Shown here piece by piece: positions 44,740 to 52,870 of a DNA stretch of 64,000 bases. Position numbers and translations under genes: made by a program. The stretch covers positions 124,001-188,000 of the forward strand of contig CAWGNN010000009.1 of assembly GCA_963824105.1 (NCBI GenBank), read 5' to 3'. The DNA comes from CAWDVB01 sp963824105 (GTDB lineage: Bacteria > Actinomycetota > Actinomycetes > Propionibacteriales > Nocardioidaceae). The notes beneath the pieces are model-generated. The model worked only from the letters and a program-made list of their open reading frames with translations. It was not told the DNA's origin and did not search any database. The first letter of the stretch is position 1. Each line of letters opens with the position of its first letter.

Positions 44740-45387
44740 TCACTCCGGAGGATCGGGGAGCCAGTCCAGGAAGGGTTTGGCCTGTCGCCAGTCGTCACGG
44801 ATCCGGCCGACGAGCGCTGGGGTGTGGACGACCGGGTCGACACCGTAGGACCGGCTCAGGATGAAGGTCTTGTGGCGCAGCAGCTCGATCCGGGGATGGC
44901 CGGTGTCATAGCCACGGGGCGCGGTCTTGAGCGTGTCCCCACCGATCGTCCACCCCTGACCGGTCAGCCGCTGAACGATCTTCACCAGTCGCGGGCCGGA
45001 GACGTCGTCGTCGATCGCTTCGCGGACCGCGGACAGGTGCTCCCCTGACGCGTCGTAGAAGCCGGCCCCGACCATCACGCCGTCGGCGCCGACCTGGACG
45101 TACCAACCCGTCGCCGGCGCCGTCGCAACGTAGGCACCTTGATGTGTCTTGTAGGGCGTCTTGTCCCTTGCGAATCGAACGTCTCGGTACGGGCGGAAGA
45201 TCTTCGCGGCCCCGAACTCCTCGGCCAGGGCGTCGGTCAGCGCCGCCATCGGCGCCTTCACCGCCTCGGCGTAGATGTGCTTGTTGGCCTCCCAGAACGA
45301 CTTGGTGTTGTCGAACTCGAGGTCGTCATAGAACTCGAACGCCGATAGCGGGAACCCGGAGAACGTCGCGGTCACGGGATCCATCAT
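44740..45387 (-). CDS. DUF2461 family protein
   Basis: A 215-residue protein of the DUF2461 (TIGR02453) family. The N-terminal half has the family pattern FSGFPLSAFEFYDDLEFDNTK, then RPYRDVRFARDKTPYKTHQG and YVQVGADGVMVGAGFYD; the C-terminal half has LKTAPRGYDTGHPRIELLR. The family has no known function. It is preceded by the NAD-dependent epimerase gene (stop 45400), so a bicistronic unit is likely. Start taken at ATG 45387; ATG 45384 is equally possible. Confidence 0.85.
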   Translation of the reverse strand: MMDPVTATFSGFPLSAFEFYDDLEFDNTKSFWEANKHIYAEAVKAPMAALTDALAEEFGAAKIFRPYRDVRFARDKTPYKTHQGAYVATAPATGWYVQVGADGVMVGAGFYDASGEHLSAVREAIDDDVSGPRLVKIVQRLTGQGWTIGGDTLKTAPRGYDTGHPRIELLRHKTFILSRSYGVDPVVHTPALVGRIRDDWRQAKPFLDWLPDPPE

Positions 45388-45399
45388 GAGGCACCCAGC

Positions 45400-46356
45400 T
45401 CAGTGGGCGCCCACGGCCTGCTTCGCCGATGCCAGCCCCCGCATCGTCTCGGCCAGGGCGGTCCGCCACGGGGTGGGGGCAAGGGCGAACGTCGCTTCGG
45501 CCTGGCTCGAGTCCAGCACGAAGGGCCGCTCGAACTGATACGCCGTCTCGTCCAGCTCGCGGATGACCGGCATCGCCCGCAGGGCGAGTCGGACCGCCCG
45601 GGGCAGCAGCCGGACCGGAGACGGTCCGGCCCCGGCGAGATCGTTGACGTCGGCGGCGACCTCGCGCATCGTTCGCGGCTCCGCCGTCGGGACGTGCCAG
45701 GCCCGGCCCCAGGACCGTTCGTCGGTCGCGAGGCGTGCCCCGAGCTCCACGATGTCGGGGAGGTAGGTCCAGGAGTGCCTCGTGTCAGGACTGCCGCCGA
45801 CCAGCCACACCGACCTGCCTCGGGCGGCGCGGCTGATGACCAATGAGTTCAGCACCGAGGTGCCGGGCCGTGCGGTCGCGCCGAAGTAGTCCGAGGCCCG
45901 CAACTCGGTCGCCCGGATCCGGCCCTGGTGGTGCAGGGCCAGCGCCTCGCTCCACATCTGTGCCCGGATCCGGCCCTTCACCCCGGTCGCTGCCAGGGGC
46001 AGCGACTCGGTGAGCGGTCCCTCCTGCGGGCCGTAGCCGTAGAGGTTGGACATCGTGATCAGCCCTGCCCCGCTCTGCTCCGCGGCCCGGAGGAGCGCTT
46101 GCGCCATGGGCGGCCAGTCTCGGCTCCAGCGGTGGTACTGAGGGGGGTTCAGCGCGTTGACCACCGTGTCCGCCCCGCGGGCCAGCGCGGTGAGTCCTTC
46201 GCCATCGCGCGCGTCGACCCGGGCAGGGATCACGCCGGCCGGTGGGTCGGTGACTCCACTGCGGCTGGCCAGCGTCACGGTGTGGCCCTCCTCGGCGAGA
46301 CGGGCGGCGATCCCGGTGCCGATCGGCCCGGCTCCGACGATGACGTGGGTGGACAT
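45400..46356 (-). CDS. NAD(P)-dependent epimerase/dehydratase-like protein
   Basis: A 318-residue Rossmann-fold protein (STHVIVGAGPIGTGIAARLAE) of the atypical SDR type; the usual YxxxK is not evident. Later blocks are TVVNALNPPQYHRWS, MSNLYGYGPQEGPL and LVGGSPDTRHSWTYL. The start is ATG 46356 behind GGAGG; a longer frame to 46458 overlaps the divergent TetR gene. The TetR regulator reads divergently, and two dyads in the shared promoter region (46372-46382 and 46425-46435) suggest repression by it. The substrate is unknown, perhaps a nucleotide sugar or a ketone. Confidence 0.84.
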   Translation of the reverse strand: MSTHVIVGAGPIGTGIAARLAEEGHTVTLASRSGVTDPPAGVIPARVDARDGEGLTALARGADTVVNALNPPQYHRWSRDWPPMAQALLRAAEQSGAGLITMSNLYGYGPQEGPLTESLPLAATGVKGRIRAQMWSEALALHHQGRIRATELRASDYFGATARPGTSVLNSLVISRAARGRSVWLVGGSPDTRHSWTYLPDIVELGARLATDERSWGRAWHVPTAEPRTMREVAADVNDLAGAGPSPVRLLPRAVRLALRAMPVIRELDETAYQFERPFVLDSSQAEATFALAPTPWRTALAETMRGLASAKQAVGAH

Positions 46357-46371
46357 GAGACCTCCAAATGT

Positions 46372-46435
46372 GAGCGGTGCTCTCGTTTCGTCATCAGTGT
46401 GCAGACATCGGCGGAGAAAAGCAAGAGCACTGCTC
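46372..46435. promoter_or_regulatory. Two TetR operator-like dyads in the epimerase/TetR divergent promoter
   Basis: GAGCGGTGCTC (46372-46382) lies 15 bp upstream of the epimerase start. AGAGCACTGCTCT (46424-46436) lies 20 bp upstream of the TetR start and is a 13-bp perfect palindrome around one base. Both share the GAGC...GCTC frame and are placed to overlap each gene's promoter, fitting repression and autoregulation by the TetR protein. Confidence 0.6.
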
Positions 46436-46456
46436 TCAAAGTGGCAGAATGGGGAC

Positions 46457-47161
46457 ATGAGTGGAGGGACCCGGGCACGCAGGCGTGCCGCGATCGAGGA
46501 AGAGATCCTGCGGGTGGGGCGCGCCCATCTCGCGGAGTACGGCGCGGCCGCGGTTTCCCTGCGCGCGGTCGCCCGGGACCTGGGGATGGTCTCCTCGGCG
46601 ATCTACCGGTACGTCGAGAGCCGCGACGAGCTGCTGACCCGGCTGATCGTGGACGCCTACGACAGCCTCGGCGACCACGTCGACTCCGCCATGGCCGAGG
46701 TGACGGGTGGCTCGGTCCGGGAGCGCTTCGTGGTCCTGTGTCGTGCGATCCGTTCCTGGGCTCTGGAGCACCCCCACCAGTACGCCCTGCTCTACGGCTC
46801 CCCGGTGCCGCAGTACCACGCCCCGCCCGAGCGGACCTCGGAGGCGGGGACCCGGATCCCGGCCTACTTCACCCAGGTGCTCTCCGGAGCCGCCGCCCAG
46901 CCGCCCAGTGGGAATCCCAGGGCGCTGGCTGCCGACGCGGAGGCACTGGAGCGAGCCATTGCCGCGGAGCCGATGTTCACCGAGGTGGGCGTCACGGGGG
47001 CGGCGCTGTCGCGGGGTCTTGCCGCCTGGTCGCTGGTCTTCGGTGCCTTGAGCACCGAGCTGTTCGAGCAGCTCGGGCCAGACTTCGTCCTGGATCCCGA
47101 AGCGCATTTCGAGGCGGTCGTCACCCTGGCCAGCGACCTGGTGCTCGGCTCTGAGGGCTGA
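46457..47161 (+). CDS. TetR family transcriptional regulator
   Basis: A 234-residue regulator. The N-terminal helix-turn-helix reads AAVSLRAVARDLGMVSSAIYRYVESRDEL. The C-terminal region, WALEHPHQYALLYGSPVP..., is the TetR_C_33-like type seen in several actinobacterial TetR proteins. ATG 46457 is 7 nt after a weak ribosome-binding region (GGGGAC). It is divergent from the epimerase and probably represses that gene and itself; binding sites are described at 46372-46435. The ligand is unknown. Confidence 0.88.
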   Translation: MSGGTRARRRAAIEEEILRVGRAHLAEYGAAAVSLRAVARDLGMVSSAIYRYVESRDELLTRLIVDAYDSLGDHVDSAMAEVTGGSVRERFVVLCRAIRSWALEHPHQYALLYGSPVPQYHAPPERTSEAGTRIPAYFTQVLSGAAAQPPSGNPRALAADAEALERAIAAEPMFTEVGVTGAALSRGLAAWSLVFGALSTELFEQLGPDFVLDPEAHFEAVVTLASDLVLGSEG

Positions 47162-47205
47162 GCCGCCCCGGTGGGCGCTGCAGGTCGACGTGGAAGTCTG
47201 CTCGG

Positions 47206-47276
47206 AGCGGATGACGGGAATCGAACCCGCATGTTCAGCTTGGGAAGCTGATGTTCTGCCATTGAACTACATCCGC
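47206..47276 (-). tRNA. tRNA-Gly (anticodon CCC)
   Basis: Reading the minus strand gives a 7-bp acceptor stem (GCGGATG with CATCCGC), D arm GTTC/GAAC, anticodon arm TCAGC TTCCCAA GCTGA with anticodon CCC (codon GGG), and a T arm CGGG TTCGATT CCCG. The discriminator base is U, as in bacterial tRNA-Gly. CCA is not encoded. It stands between the TetR and SGNH hydrolase genes. Confidence 0.93.
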
Positions 47277-47329
47277 ATGGCCGTCCCGGGAGGTCCCAGG
47301 ATGACGGCCGAGAGGGATATTACCCCCAC

Positions 47330-48082
47330 TCAGACCGGGCCGGGCTCCGGTCGCCGGGCGCTCACGCTGTCACCGGACGACCGGCCGGTCAGTCGCCGAG
47401 CCACCCACGGCCGGACGTGGCGTCCGGCCCACTCCAGGTGCTCGCGCAACCCAGGTACCGCGCGTGGTTCCGGGTCGGGCCGCTTGAGATCGTGCTCGAC
47501 TCCCAAGGCGTTCAGCACCTCGACGGCCATGAGCTGATGTCCGTAGGAGTTCATGTGCATCCGGTCGTCGTCCCAGTAGGTCCAGTCCCGGAAGGTGCGG
47601 AACCGCCAGTAGTCGACCAGCACCGCGCCATGGCTCTCGGCGATCTCCCGGGCGAGCTCGCTGTAGGTCGCGAACCGGCCGCGCAGGGACCGGAAGCCCG
47701 GCGACTCCACCGGATCGAAGGCGGTGAACATCACCACGGTCGCGCCCGCTTCTGTCAACCGGCCGATCGCCTCGTCGTATCTCGTCATCAGCGCGTCGAC
47801 GTCGACACGGGGGCGCAGGATGTCGTTGGCGCCCGCGTAGATCGACACCAGGTCGGGCTCCATCCGCATCGCGGGCTCGATCTGTTCCGCCAGGATCGCG
47901 GGGAGCTTCCGCCCCCGGATCGCGAGGTTGGCATACCGGAACTCCGGGTTGTCCACGGCGAGAGCCTCGGCGACCCGGTCGGCCCACCCGCGCACCCCGT
48001 TGGGGCGGGAGGGGTCGAGGTCGCCGACCCCCTCGGTGAAGGAGTCCCCGAGGGCGACGTAGGTGGTGAACGCTCGCGACAT
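47330..48082 (-). CDS. SGNH/GDSL hydrolase family protein
   Basis: A 250-residue hydrolase with the SGNH blocks: Ser in YVALGDSFTEG (block I), Gly in NLAIRGRK (II), Asn in GANDILRP (III) and the Asp-His pair in DDRMHMNSYGH (V). The enzyme would be an esterase or lipase-like acyl hydrolase. No signal peptide is evident, so it probably acts inside the cell. Its start at ATG 48082 is divergent from dcd by 64 bp. A longer frame to 48706 overlaps dcd and is rejected. Confidence 0.86.
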   Translation of the reverse strand: MSRAFTTYVALGDSFTEGVGDLDPSRPNGVRGWADRVAEALAVDNPEFRYANLAIRGRKLPAILAEQIEPAMRMEPDLVSIYAGANDILRPRVDVDALMTRYDEAIGRLTEAGATVVMFTAFDPVESPGFRSLRGRFATYSELAREIAESHGAVLVDYWRFRTFRDWTYWDDDRMHMNSYGHQLMAVEVLNALGVEHDLKRPDPEPRAVPGLREHLEWAGRHVRPWVARRLTGRSSGDSVSARRPEPGPV

Positions 48083-48145
48083 GGGGCAGATTCTGCCTGC
48101 CGGATCCAGCCGCTGTCCCGGCGGGGCAGCGGCTAGGGTGCCACT

Positions 48146-48721
48146 GTGCTGCTCTCCGACCGCGACATCCTTCACGAGATCGACGAGGGGCGGGTCTCCC
48201 TCGAGCCCTTCGACTCGTCGATGATCCAGCCGTCGAGCGTCGACGTGCGACTCGACCGGTTCTTCCGGGTCTTCGAGAACCACCGGTACCCGCACATCGA
48301 CCCGGCCGAGGCCCAGGACGAGCTCACCCGCCAGGTGGAGCCGGAGGGCGACGAGCCGTTCATCTTGCACCCGGGAGAGTTCGTGCTCGGCTCGACCTAC
48401 GAGGTGGTCGGCTTGCCCGACGACATCGCAGCGCGGCTGGAGGGCAAGTCCTCCCTGGGCCGGCTCGGGCTGCTCACCCACTCGACGGCCGGTTTCATCG
48501 ACCCCGGGTTCAACGGTCACGTGACCTTGGAGCTGGCCAACGTCGCCAACCTCCCGATCAAGCTGTGGCCCGGCATGAAGATCGGTCAGCTCTGCTTCTT
48601 CCGGCTGTCCTCTCCCGCCGAGCACCCGTACGGATCGGAGAAGTACGGGTCGCGCTACCAGGGCCAGCGGGGCCCGACCCCGTCGCGCTCCTGGCAGAAC
48701 TTCCACCGCACCAGCATCTGA
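48146..48721 (+). CDS. dcd: dCTP deaminase
   Basis: A 191-residue enzyme of the Dcd/dUTPase family: MLLSDRDILHEIDEGRVSLEPFD, SSVDVRLDRFFRVF, the active-site loop EGKSSLGRLGLLTHSTAGFIDPGF and the tail RYQGQRGPTPSRSWQNF. It converts dCTP to dUTP or, as in bifunctional actinobacterial enzymes, directly to dUMP. The HSTAGFIDPGF loop is that of the bifunctional group, but activity must be inferred. Start is GTG 48146. It supplies dUMP for thymidylate synthesis. Confidence 0.94.
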   Translation: MLLSDRDILHEIDEGRVSLEPFDSSMIQPSSVDVRLDRFFRVFENHRYPHIDPAEAQDELTRQVEPEGDEPFILHPGEFVLGSTYEVVGLPDDIAARLEGKSSLGRLGLLTHSTAGFIDPGFNGHVTLELANVANLPIKLWPGMKIGQLCFFRLSSPAEHPYGSEKYGSRYQGQRGPTPSRSWQNFHRTSI

Positions 48722-48938
48722 GCGGCGGGATCAGCCGGGCAGCCCTGGGAGGATGTCGACGAGGGCTGCGAACTCTGCTCGCGCACCCGGCGTTGCCGTC
48801 ACCGTCGGCCCTTGCCGGACGTCTGCGCCGTTGGCGCTCCCGCGCTGCCGGGAGAGGGACGGCCGGCCCGCTCGCCGGGGCCGGGCGACGGAGTGGTCCG
48901 GGTGGGACCTCCACCGCACCACCAGCGGAACATCACGC

Positions 48939-49097
48939 TCATCCCTCGATCCGGTCGGCGGCCCACCGGAGCTTCTGGGCGAAGGCGTGGCGCCCAGACG
49001 GGCGACGCTTCGAGGGGTAATGGTGCCGCGGGTGCCGCTCTTGCTCGATGAGGCGGATTGTGGTGATGCGATCGACGAGTGCTGGGTTGTCATTCAT
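48939..49097 (-). CDS. 52-aa small protein, unknown function
   Basis: ATG 49097 opens 52 codons (MNDNPALVDRITTIRLIEQ..., ending KLRWAADRIEG). AAGGAG sits 5 nt before it, an excellent ribosome-binding site. The product is basic and polar with Arg/His clusters and no membrane segment. It lies 9 bp after the DUF4097 gene on the same strand, so it is probably the third gene of the ribbon-helix-helix/DUF4097 operon. I do not recognise a family. Confidence 0.55.
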   Translation of the reverse strand: MNDNPALVDRITTIRLIEQERHPRHHYPSKRRPSGRHAFAQKLRWAADRIEG

Positions 49098-49106
49098 GGT
49101 TGCTCC

Positions 49107-49928
49107 TTAGATGTTCTGAAGTCTGATGTCGCCACTGACTGTGGTGACGCGAATCTCGACGTGAGGCTGGCCCTCCGCGGGTGCCCCGGTGCCGGCGAGC
49201 GTGGACCGGATCCGACCGGTCACGGTGGAGATGTCGGTCCAGACCGGTGTTCCGCCGGGCACGCGGACCGACACGTCACCCGAGGCGTTGCGGGTGCGGA
49301 CCCGGCCCTCGTCGATGCGGTTGATGACGACGTCACCACTGGCCGTGGTGAGGTCGAGCTCGCCACGTCCCTCGTTGATCCGGACGTCGCCGGACCCGGA
49401 CTTGATCCGGGCCGGACCGGCGGCGTAGCTGAGGTGTACGTCGCCGGAGCCGGTCATGACTTCGGCCGTTCCGTCGACCCGGTCGACAGCGACGTCGCCG
49501 GAGCCGGAGCGGACGAGCAGGTGTCCGCCGACGGTGGTCGCCCGCACGTCGCCGGACCCGACCTCGGCGGTCACATCCCCGGTGACGCTGGCGAGACCGA
49601 TGTCACCGGAGCCGCTCTTGACCCGGACCCGCGCCAAGCTGCCGTCGGTGGAGAGGTCGGCAGACCTGACCGTGGCGACCAGCTCGCTGCCGGTGGGAAC
49701 GACGATCTGCGCGGCGAGCTTGGCGCTCCGGATGGCTCCGAAGCCAACCCGGTGCGGCCAGACGACCGACAGGTTGGAGCCCCGCAGGTCGACCTCGACC
49801 TCGTCGGCGCGATCGCCGGTGATCGTGACGGTGGACCGGTCGGTCTCACGTGCCTCCACGTGGATGTTGCCACCGGCGATCTCCACGGTCAGGTCGACCG
49901 GCGCGCCGGTCTCGAAGGTGTAGTCCAT
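49107..49928 (-). CDS. DUF4097 family beta-repeat protein
   Basis: A 273-residue protein made of short beta repeats with recurring SGSGDV (VRVKSGSGDIGLA, LVRSGSGDVAVD, MTGSGDVHLSYA, IKSGSGDVRINE, LTTASGDVVINR, RNASGDVSVRV), which would fold as a right-handed beta-helix. DUF4097 is of unknown function; anti-sigma-factor and regulatory links have been suggested in other groups. ATG 49928 follows GGAG at 6 nt. It is 10 bp downstream of the ribbon-helix-helix gene and 9 bp upstream of the 52-aa gene. Confidence 0.86.
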   Translation of the reverse strand: MDYTFETGAPVDLTVEIAGGNIHVEARETDRSTVTITGDRADEVEVDLRGSNLSVVWPHRVGFGAIRSAKLAAQIVVPTGSELVATVRSADLSTDGSLARVRVKSGSGDIGLASVTGDVTAEVGSGDVRATTVGGHLLVRSGSGDVAVDRVDGTAEVMTGSGDVHLSYAAGPARIKSGSGDVRINEGRGELDLTTASGDVVINRIDEGRVRTRNASGDVSVRVPGGTPVWTDISTVTGRIRSTLAGTGAPAEGQPHVEIRVTTVSGDIRLQNI

Positions 49929-49938
49929 CACCGGCTCC

Positions 49939-50472
49939 TCACTGCCATCCGGTCATTCGACGGCCTCCCTGGCCCTTTCCGGGCCGGGAGTCGTCGAAGA
50001 AGGGGAGGCTGGCCAGGTCGATGTCGATGTTGACCGCCTTCTCGCGCGTCGCCAGGCGAAGCGCCGCGACGATCCAGGAGTTGAGCGACTGCCCGCCCTT
50101 GCTCGCCAGCTCCTCCGCGCGAGTCTTCAGCGACTCGGGGATCCGCAGGGTGATGCGGGCAACCGCGGAGTCGTCCTCCTCCTCGTCGGCTTCGTCGGAC
50201 GGATCGGGGGGCGCGGTGGCCATCGACGGGGCCGGCACGTCGACCACGAACTCGGGGTCACGGCCCCGGAGTCGGACCTCGACCGATCCAGCCGGAAGCT
50301 CCGCGCAGATCTCGGCCGCGGCCTGAGTGAGGGCGTCGAGCAGTCCGAGCCGCATCGCCGGCTCGAGCGCGAGCCCCATCCGGTCTGCAGCAGCCTGGGC
50401 CTCGGGCCCGGCCGCCTGCGCGGCATTGGTGAGGTCGGCTCGCAGGTTCTCCACGAACGGGGTGATATCCAT
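49939..50472 (-). CDS. HicB-like ribbon-helix-helix protein with extension
   Basis: A 177-residue protein. Residues 1-85 are helical and acidic; about 108-148 form a ribbon-helix-helix DNA-binding domain (ARITLRIPESLKTRAEELASKG, SLNSWIVAALRLA), followed by a basic tail. The RHH domain resembles HicB-type antitoxins and DNA-binding repressors, but no HicA toxin gene is adjacent, so a toxin-antitoxin role is not supported. ATG 50472 is used; GTG 50478 is an alternative. Four half-sites TGTCA/TGACA upstream (50484-50521) suggest autoregulation. It leads the DUF4097 operon. Confidence 0.8.
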   Translation of the reverse strand: MDITPFVENLRADLTNAAQAAGPEAQAAADRMGLALEPAMRLGLLDALTQAAAEICAELPAGSVEVRLRGRDPEFVVDVPAPSMATAPPDPSDEADEEEDDSAVARITLRIPESLKTRAEELASKGGQSLNSWIVAALRLATREKAVNIDIDLASLPFFDDSRPGKGQGGRRMTGWQ

Positions 50473-50482
50473 GTGCACCAGT

Positions 50483-50521
50483 ATGACATCACCGTGGTGT
50501 CATGTCAATGCCAATGTGACA
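50483..50521. promoter_or_regulatory. Array of TGTCA/TGACA half-sites before the ribbon-helix-helix gene
   Basis: ATGACATCACCGTGGTGTCAT (50483-50503) is a 21-bp dyad with one mismatched pair. Two further half-sites (TGTCA 50503-50507 and TGACA 50517-50521) follow. The region is upstream of the RHH gene at 50472 and would fit binding of RHH dimers side by side. Confidence 0.55.
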
Positions 50522-50570
50522 CCATTCGAGAGTCTCTACTGGCTCCGGTGACGTCACCAGGGTGCTGGCC

Positions 50571-52718
50571 TCACTCTCGGCTGACGGCCTCCAGCAGCAG
50601 CTGGGCCACGTCGACCACCTCGACCTCCTCGCGGGCCTGTCCCTGCGACTGGGCAGAGGTCAGGCCGTCGGAGAGCATCACCCGGCAGAACGGGCAGGCC
50701 ACGGCGATCCGGTCCGCGCCGGTCGCCACGGCTTCGGCCGTGCGGTTGTCGTTGATCCGCTGGCCGATGTTCTCCTCCATCCACATCCGGGCGCCCCCGG
50801 CGCCGCAGCAGAAGGAACGCTCCTCGCTGCGCTCCATCTCCGTGAGCTCGGCACCGGGCAGGCCCAGGAGCAGCTCGCGCGGCGGCGTGTAGACCTGGTT
50901 GTGTCGACCCAGGTAGCAGGGGTCGTGGTAGGTGATGGTCCGCTTCGGGCCGGCGCCCTCGGGGACCGGTGTCAACGCCCCCTCCCGGACGAGCCGGTTC
51001 AGCAGCTGGGTGTGGTGGACCACCTCGAGCTCGACGCCGAACGCGGCGTACTCGTTCTTGAGGGTGTTGAAGCAGTGGGCGCAGGTGGCCACGATCTTCT
51101 TGGCCTTGGCCTCCTGGAGCACCTCGGCGTTCTGCATCGCCAACTGCTGGAAGACGAACTCGTTGCCCGCGCGCCTGGCCGGGTCGCCGGTGCAGGTCTC
51201 CCCGTTGCCCAGCACGGCGAAGCTCACCCCGGCCCGGTGGAGCAGCTCCGCCACCGCGCGGGTGGTCTTCTTGGCCCGGTCCTCGTAGGCCCCGGCGCAG
51301 CCGACCCAGAAGAGCCACTCGACCTCATCGAGGCTCTCGATGTCGACTCCCACCTGCTTGACCTCGAAGTCGAGCCCCTCGGCCCACTGCATCCGGTCGT
51401 TGGGTGACATGTTCCAGGGGTTGCCCTTGTTCTCCAGGCCCTTGAAGAGACCGTTGAGCTCAGAGGGGAAGCTCGACTCGATCAGGACCTGGTAGCGACG
51501 CATGTCGAGGATGTGGTCGACGTGCTCGATGTCGACCGGGCACTGGTTCACGCATGCGCCGCAGGTGACGCACGACCAGAGCACGTCGGGGTCGATCACT
51601 CCTCCGCCGCTGGGCAGTGAGGGGTCACCCTCGGTCGCCCCGACGAGCGGCCGCGCGGCCTCGGCCAACAGCGACTCCGGCAACGACTCGCGCCCGTCCT
51701 CGCCGGCGAAGATGTACGGCGCCTTGGCGTAGGCGTGGTCGCGCAGGCTCATGATCATCAGCTTGGGCGACAGCGGCTTCTCGGTGTTCCACGCCGGGCA
51801 CTGCGACTGGCAACGACCGCACTCGGTGCAGGAGGCGAAGTCGAGCAGGCCCTTCCAGGTGAAGTCCTCGATCTTTCCGATGCCGAGGGAGGCGTCCTCG
51901 TCGAGCTCCTCGATGTTCTCGAAGTCGACTGGCTTCCCGGCCACGGTGAGCGGCCGGGCGCCGCCGAGCGCGATCGGGGGGCGCTTGAAGAAGACGTTGA
52001 TCGGGGCCACGAAGATGTGCAGGTGCTTGGAGTGCAGTACCTCGACCAAGAAGACCAGCATCACCCCGATGTGCAGCAGCAGGCCGATCCCTTCGAGGAC
52101 GGAGTTGGTCGAGTTGCTGAAGCCACTCAGCCAATTGGCGACCAGGTGCGACATGTAGGCGCCGTTGTTGTGGAAGTTGCCGGTGTCGATCGCCGCGCCG
52201 CGGAAGAGGAACATCGTCCACACGACGTTCACGATCAGGAAGAGCACCAGCCAGGCTCCGAAGAGGTGGGAGCCGCTGAAGCGGGACCGGCGGCCGAGCC
52301 GGGCCGGCTGGTTCTGCCACCGGATGACCCCGAAGACGACGACCGCGACCACCACGAGGAGCGCGATCGTGTCCTGCAGGAACCCGAGGACCGGCCAGGT
52401 GCCGATGAGCGGGATCTCGAAGTCGGGCTTGAAGAGCGCTCCGTAGGCCTCCAGGTAGACCGTCGCGAGGATCACGAAGGCCCAGAAGGTGAAGAAGTGG
52501 GCCAAGCCCGGCACCGTCCACTTCAGCAGCCGGCGCTGGCCGAACACCTCGGTGAGCACATTCGCCAGCCCGGTGCCCGGCGAGGTGGTCTCGCCGTTGA
52601 ACCGGTCGGGCGAGGGTTGGCCGCTGGTGATCAGCCGATAGAGGAAGATCACCCGGCGGCCGGCGATGGGCAGTGCGATCGCATTCATCACCAGACCGAG
52701 GATCAGGACGTACGACAT
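50571..52718 (-). CDS. Membrane iron-sulfur reductase (heterodisulfide reductase-like)
   Basis: A 715-residue protein. Residues 1-235 form about six membrane helices similar to a nitrate-reductase gamma-type cytochrome subunit. Two 4Fe-4S motifs follow (CTECGRCQSQCP and CVTCGACVNQCPVDIEH), then two CCG domains (FCCGAGGARMW at the end) as in HdrB/GlpC-type proteins. ATG 52718 follows GGGAG. Related actinobacterial proteins, such as Mtb Rv0338c-type, are proposed electron-transfer reductases in the membrane; the partner is unknown. It stands alone on the minus strand. Confidence 0.87.
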   Translation of the reverse strand: MSYVLILGLVMNAIALPIAGRRVIFLYRLITSGQPSPDRFNGETTSPGTGLANVLTEVFGQRRLLKWTVPGLAHFFTFWAFVILATVYLEAYGALFKPDFEIPLIGTWPVLGFLQDTIALLVVVAVVVFGVIRWQNQPARLGRRSRFSGSHLFGAWLVLFLIVNVVWTMFLFRGAAIDTGNFHNNGAYMSHLVANWLSGFSNSTNSVLEGIGLLLHIGVMLVFLVEVLHSKHLHIFVAPINVFFKRPPIALGGARPLTVAGKPVDFENIEELDEDASLGIGKIEDFTWKGLLDFASCTECGRCQSQCPAWNTEKPLSPKLMIMSLRDHAYAKAPYIFAGEDGRESLPESLLAEAARPLVGATEGDPSLPSGGGVIDPDVLWSCVTCGACVNQCPVDIEHVDHILDMRRYQVLIESSFPSELNGLFKGLENKGNPWNMSPNDRMQWAEGLDFEVKQVGVDIESLDEVEWLFWVGCAGAYEDRAKKTTRAVAELLHRAGVSFAVLGNGETCTGDPARRAGNEFVFQQLAMQNAEVLQEAKAKKIVATCAHCFNTLKNEYAAFGVELEVVHHTQLLNRLVREGALTPVPEGAGPKRTITYHDPCYLGRHNQVYTPPRELLLGLPGAELTEMERSEERSFCCGAGGARMWMEENIGQRINDNRTAEAVATGADRIAVACPFCRVMLSDGLTSAQSQGQAREEVEVVDVAQLLLEAVSRE

Positions 52719-52870
52719 GGACTCTCCCACCCACTGGAGACGCGGACTTTGCTCGCCTGATAGTAGAACCGGGCCCTCCCCCCGCACGGGCCCGGTCGAG
52801 ACGAGGCTACCGAGAAGTCACTTCTCACGTCAGCGATCAGCGGTCGAGATGACGTCCTCGACGCTCGCGC

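Noticed and set aside
48799..48942. 47-codon frame (MSVMFRWWCGG...) coupled by ATGA to the 52-aa gene
   Set aside because: It is Gly/Pro/Arg-rich with no good ribosome-binding site apart from GAGGG touching the ATG. It is probably chance in GC-rich DNA, though the coupling deserves a note.
49939..50472. HicAB toxin-antitoxin pair
   Set aside because: The RHH domain resembles HicB, but no HicA-like gene is adjacent.
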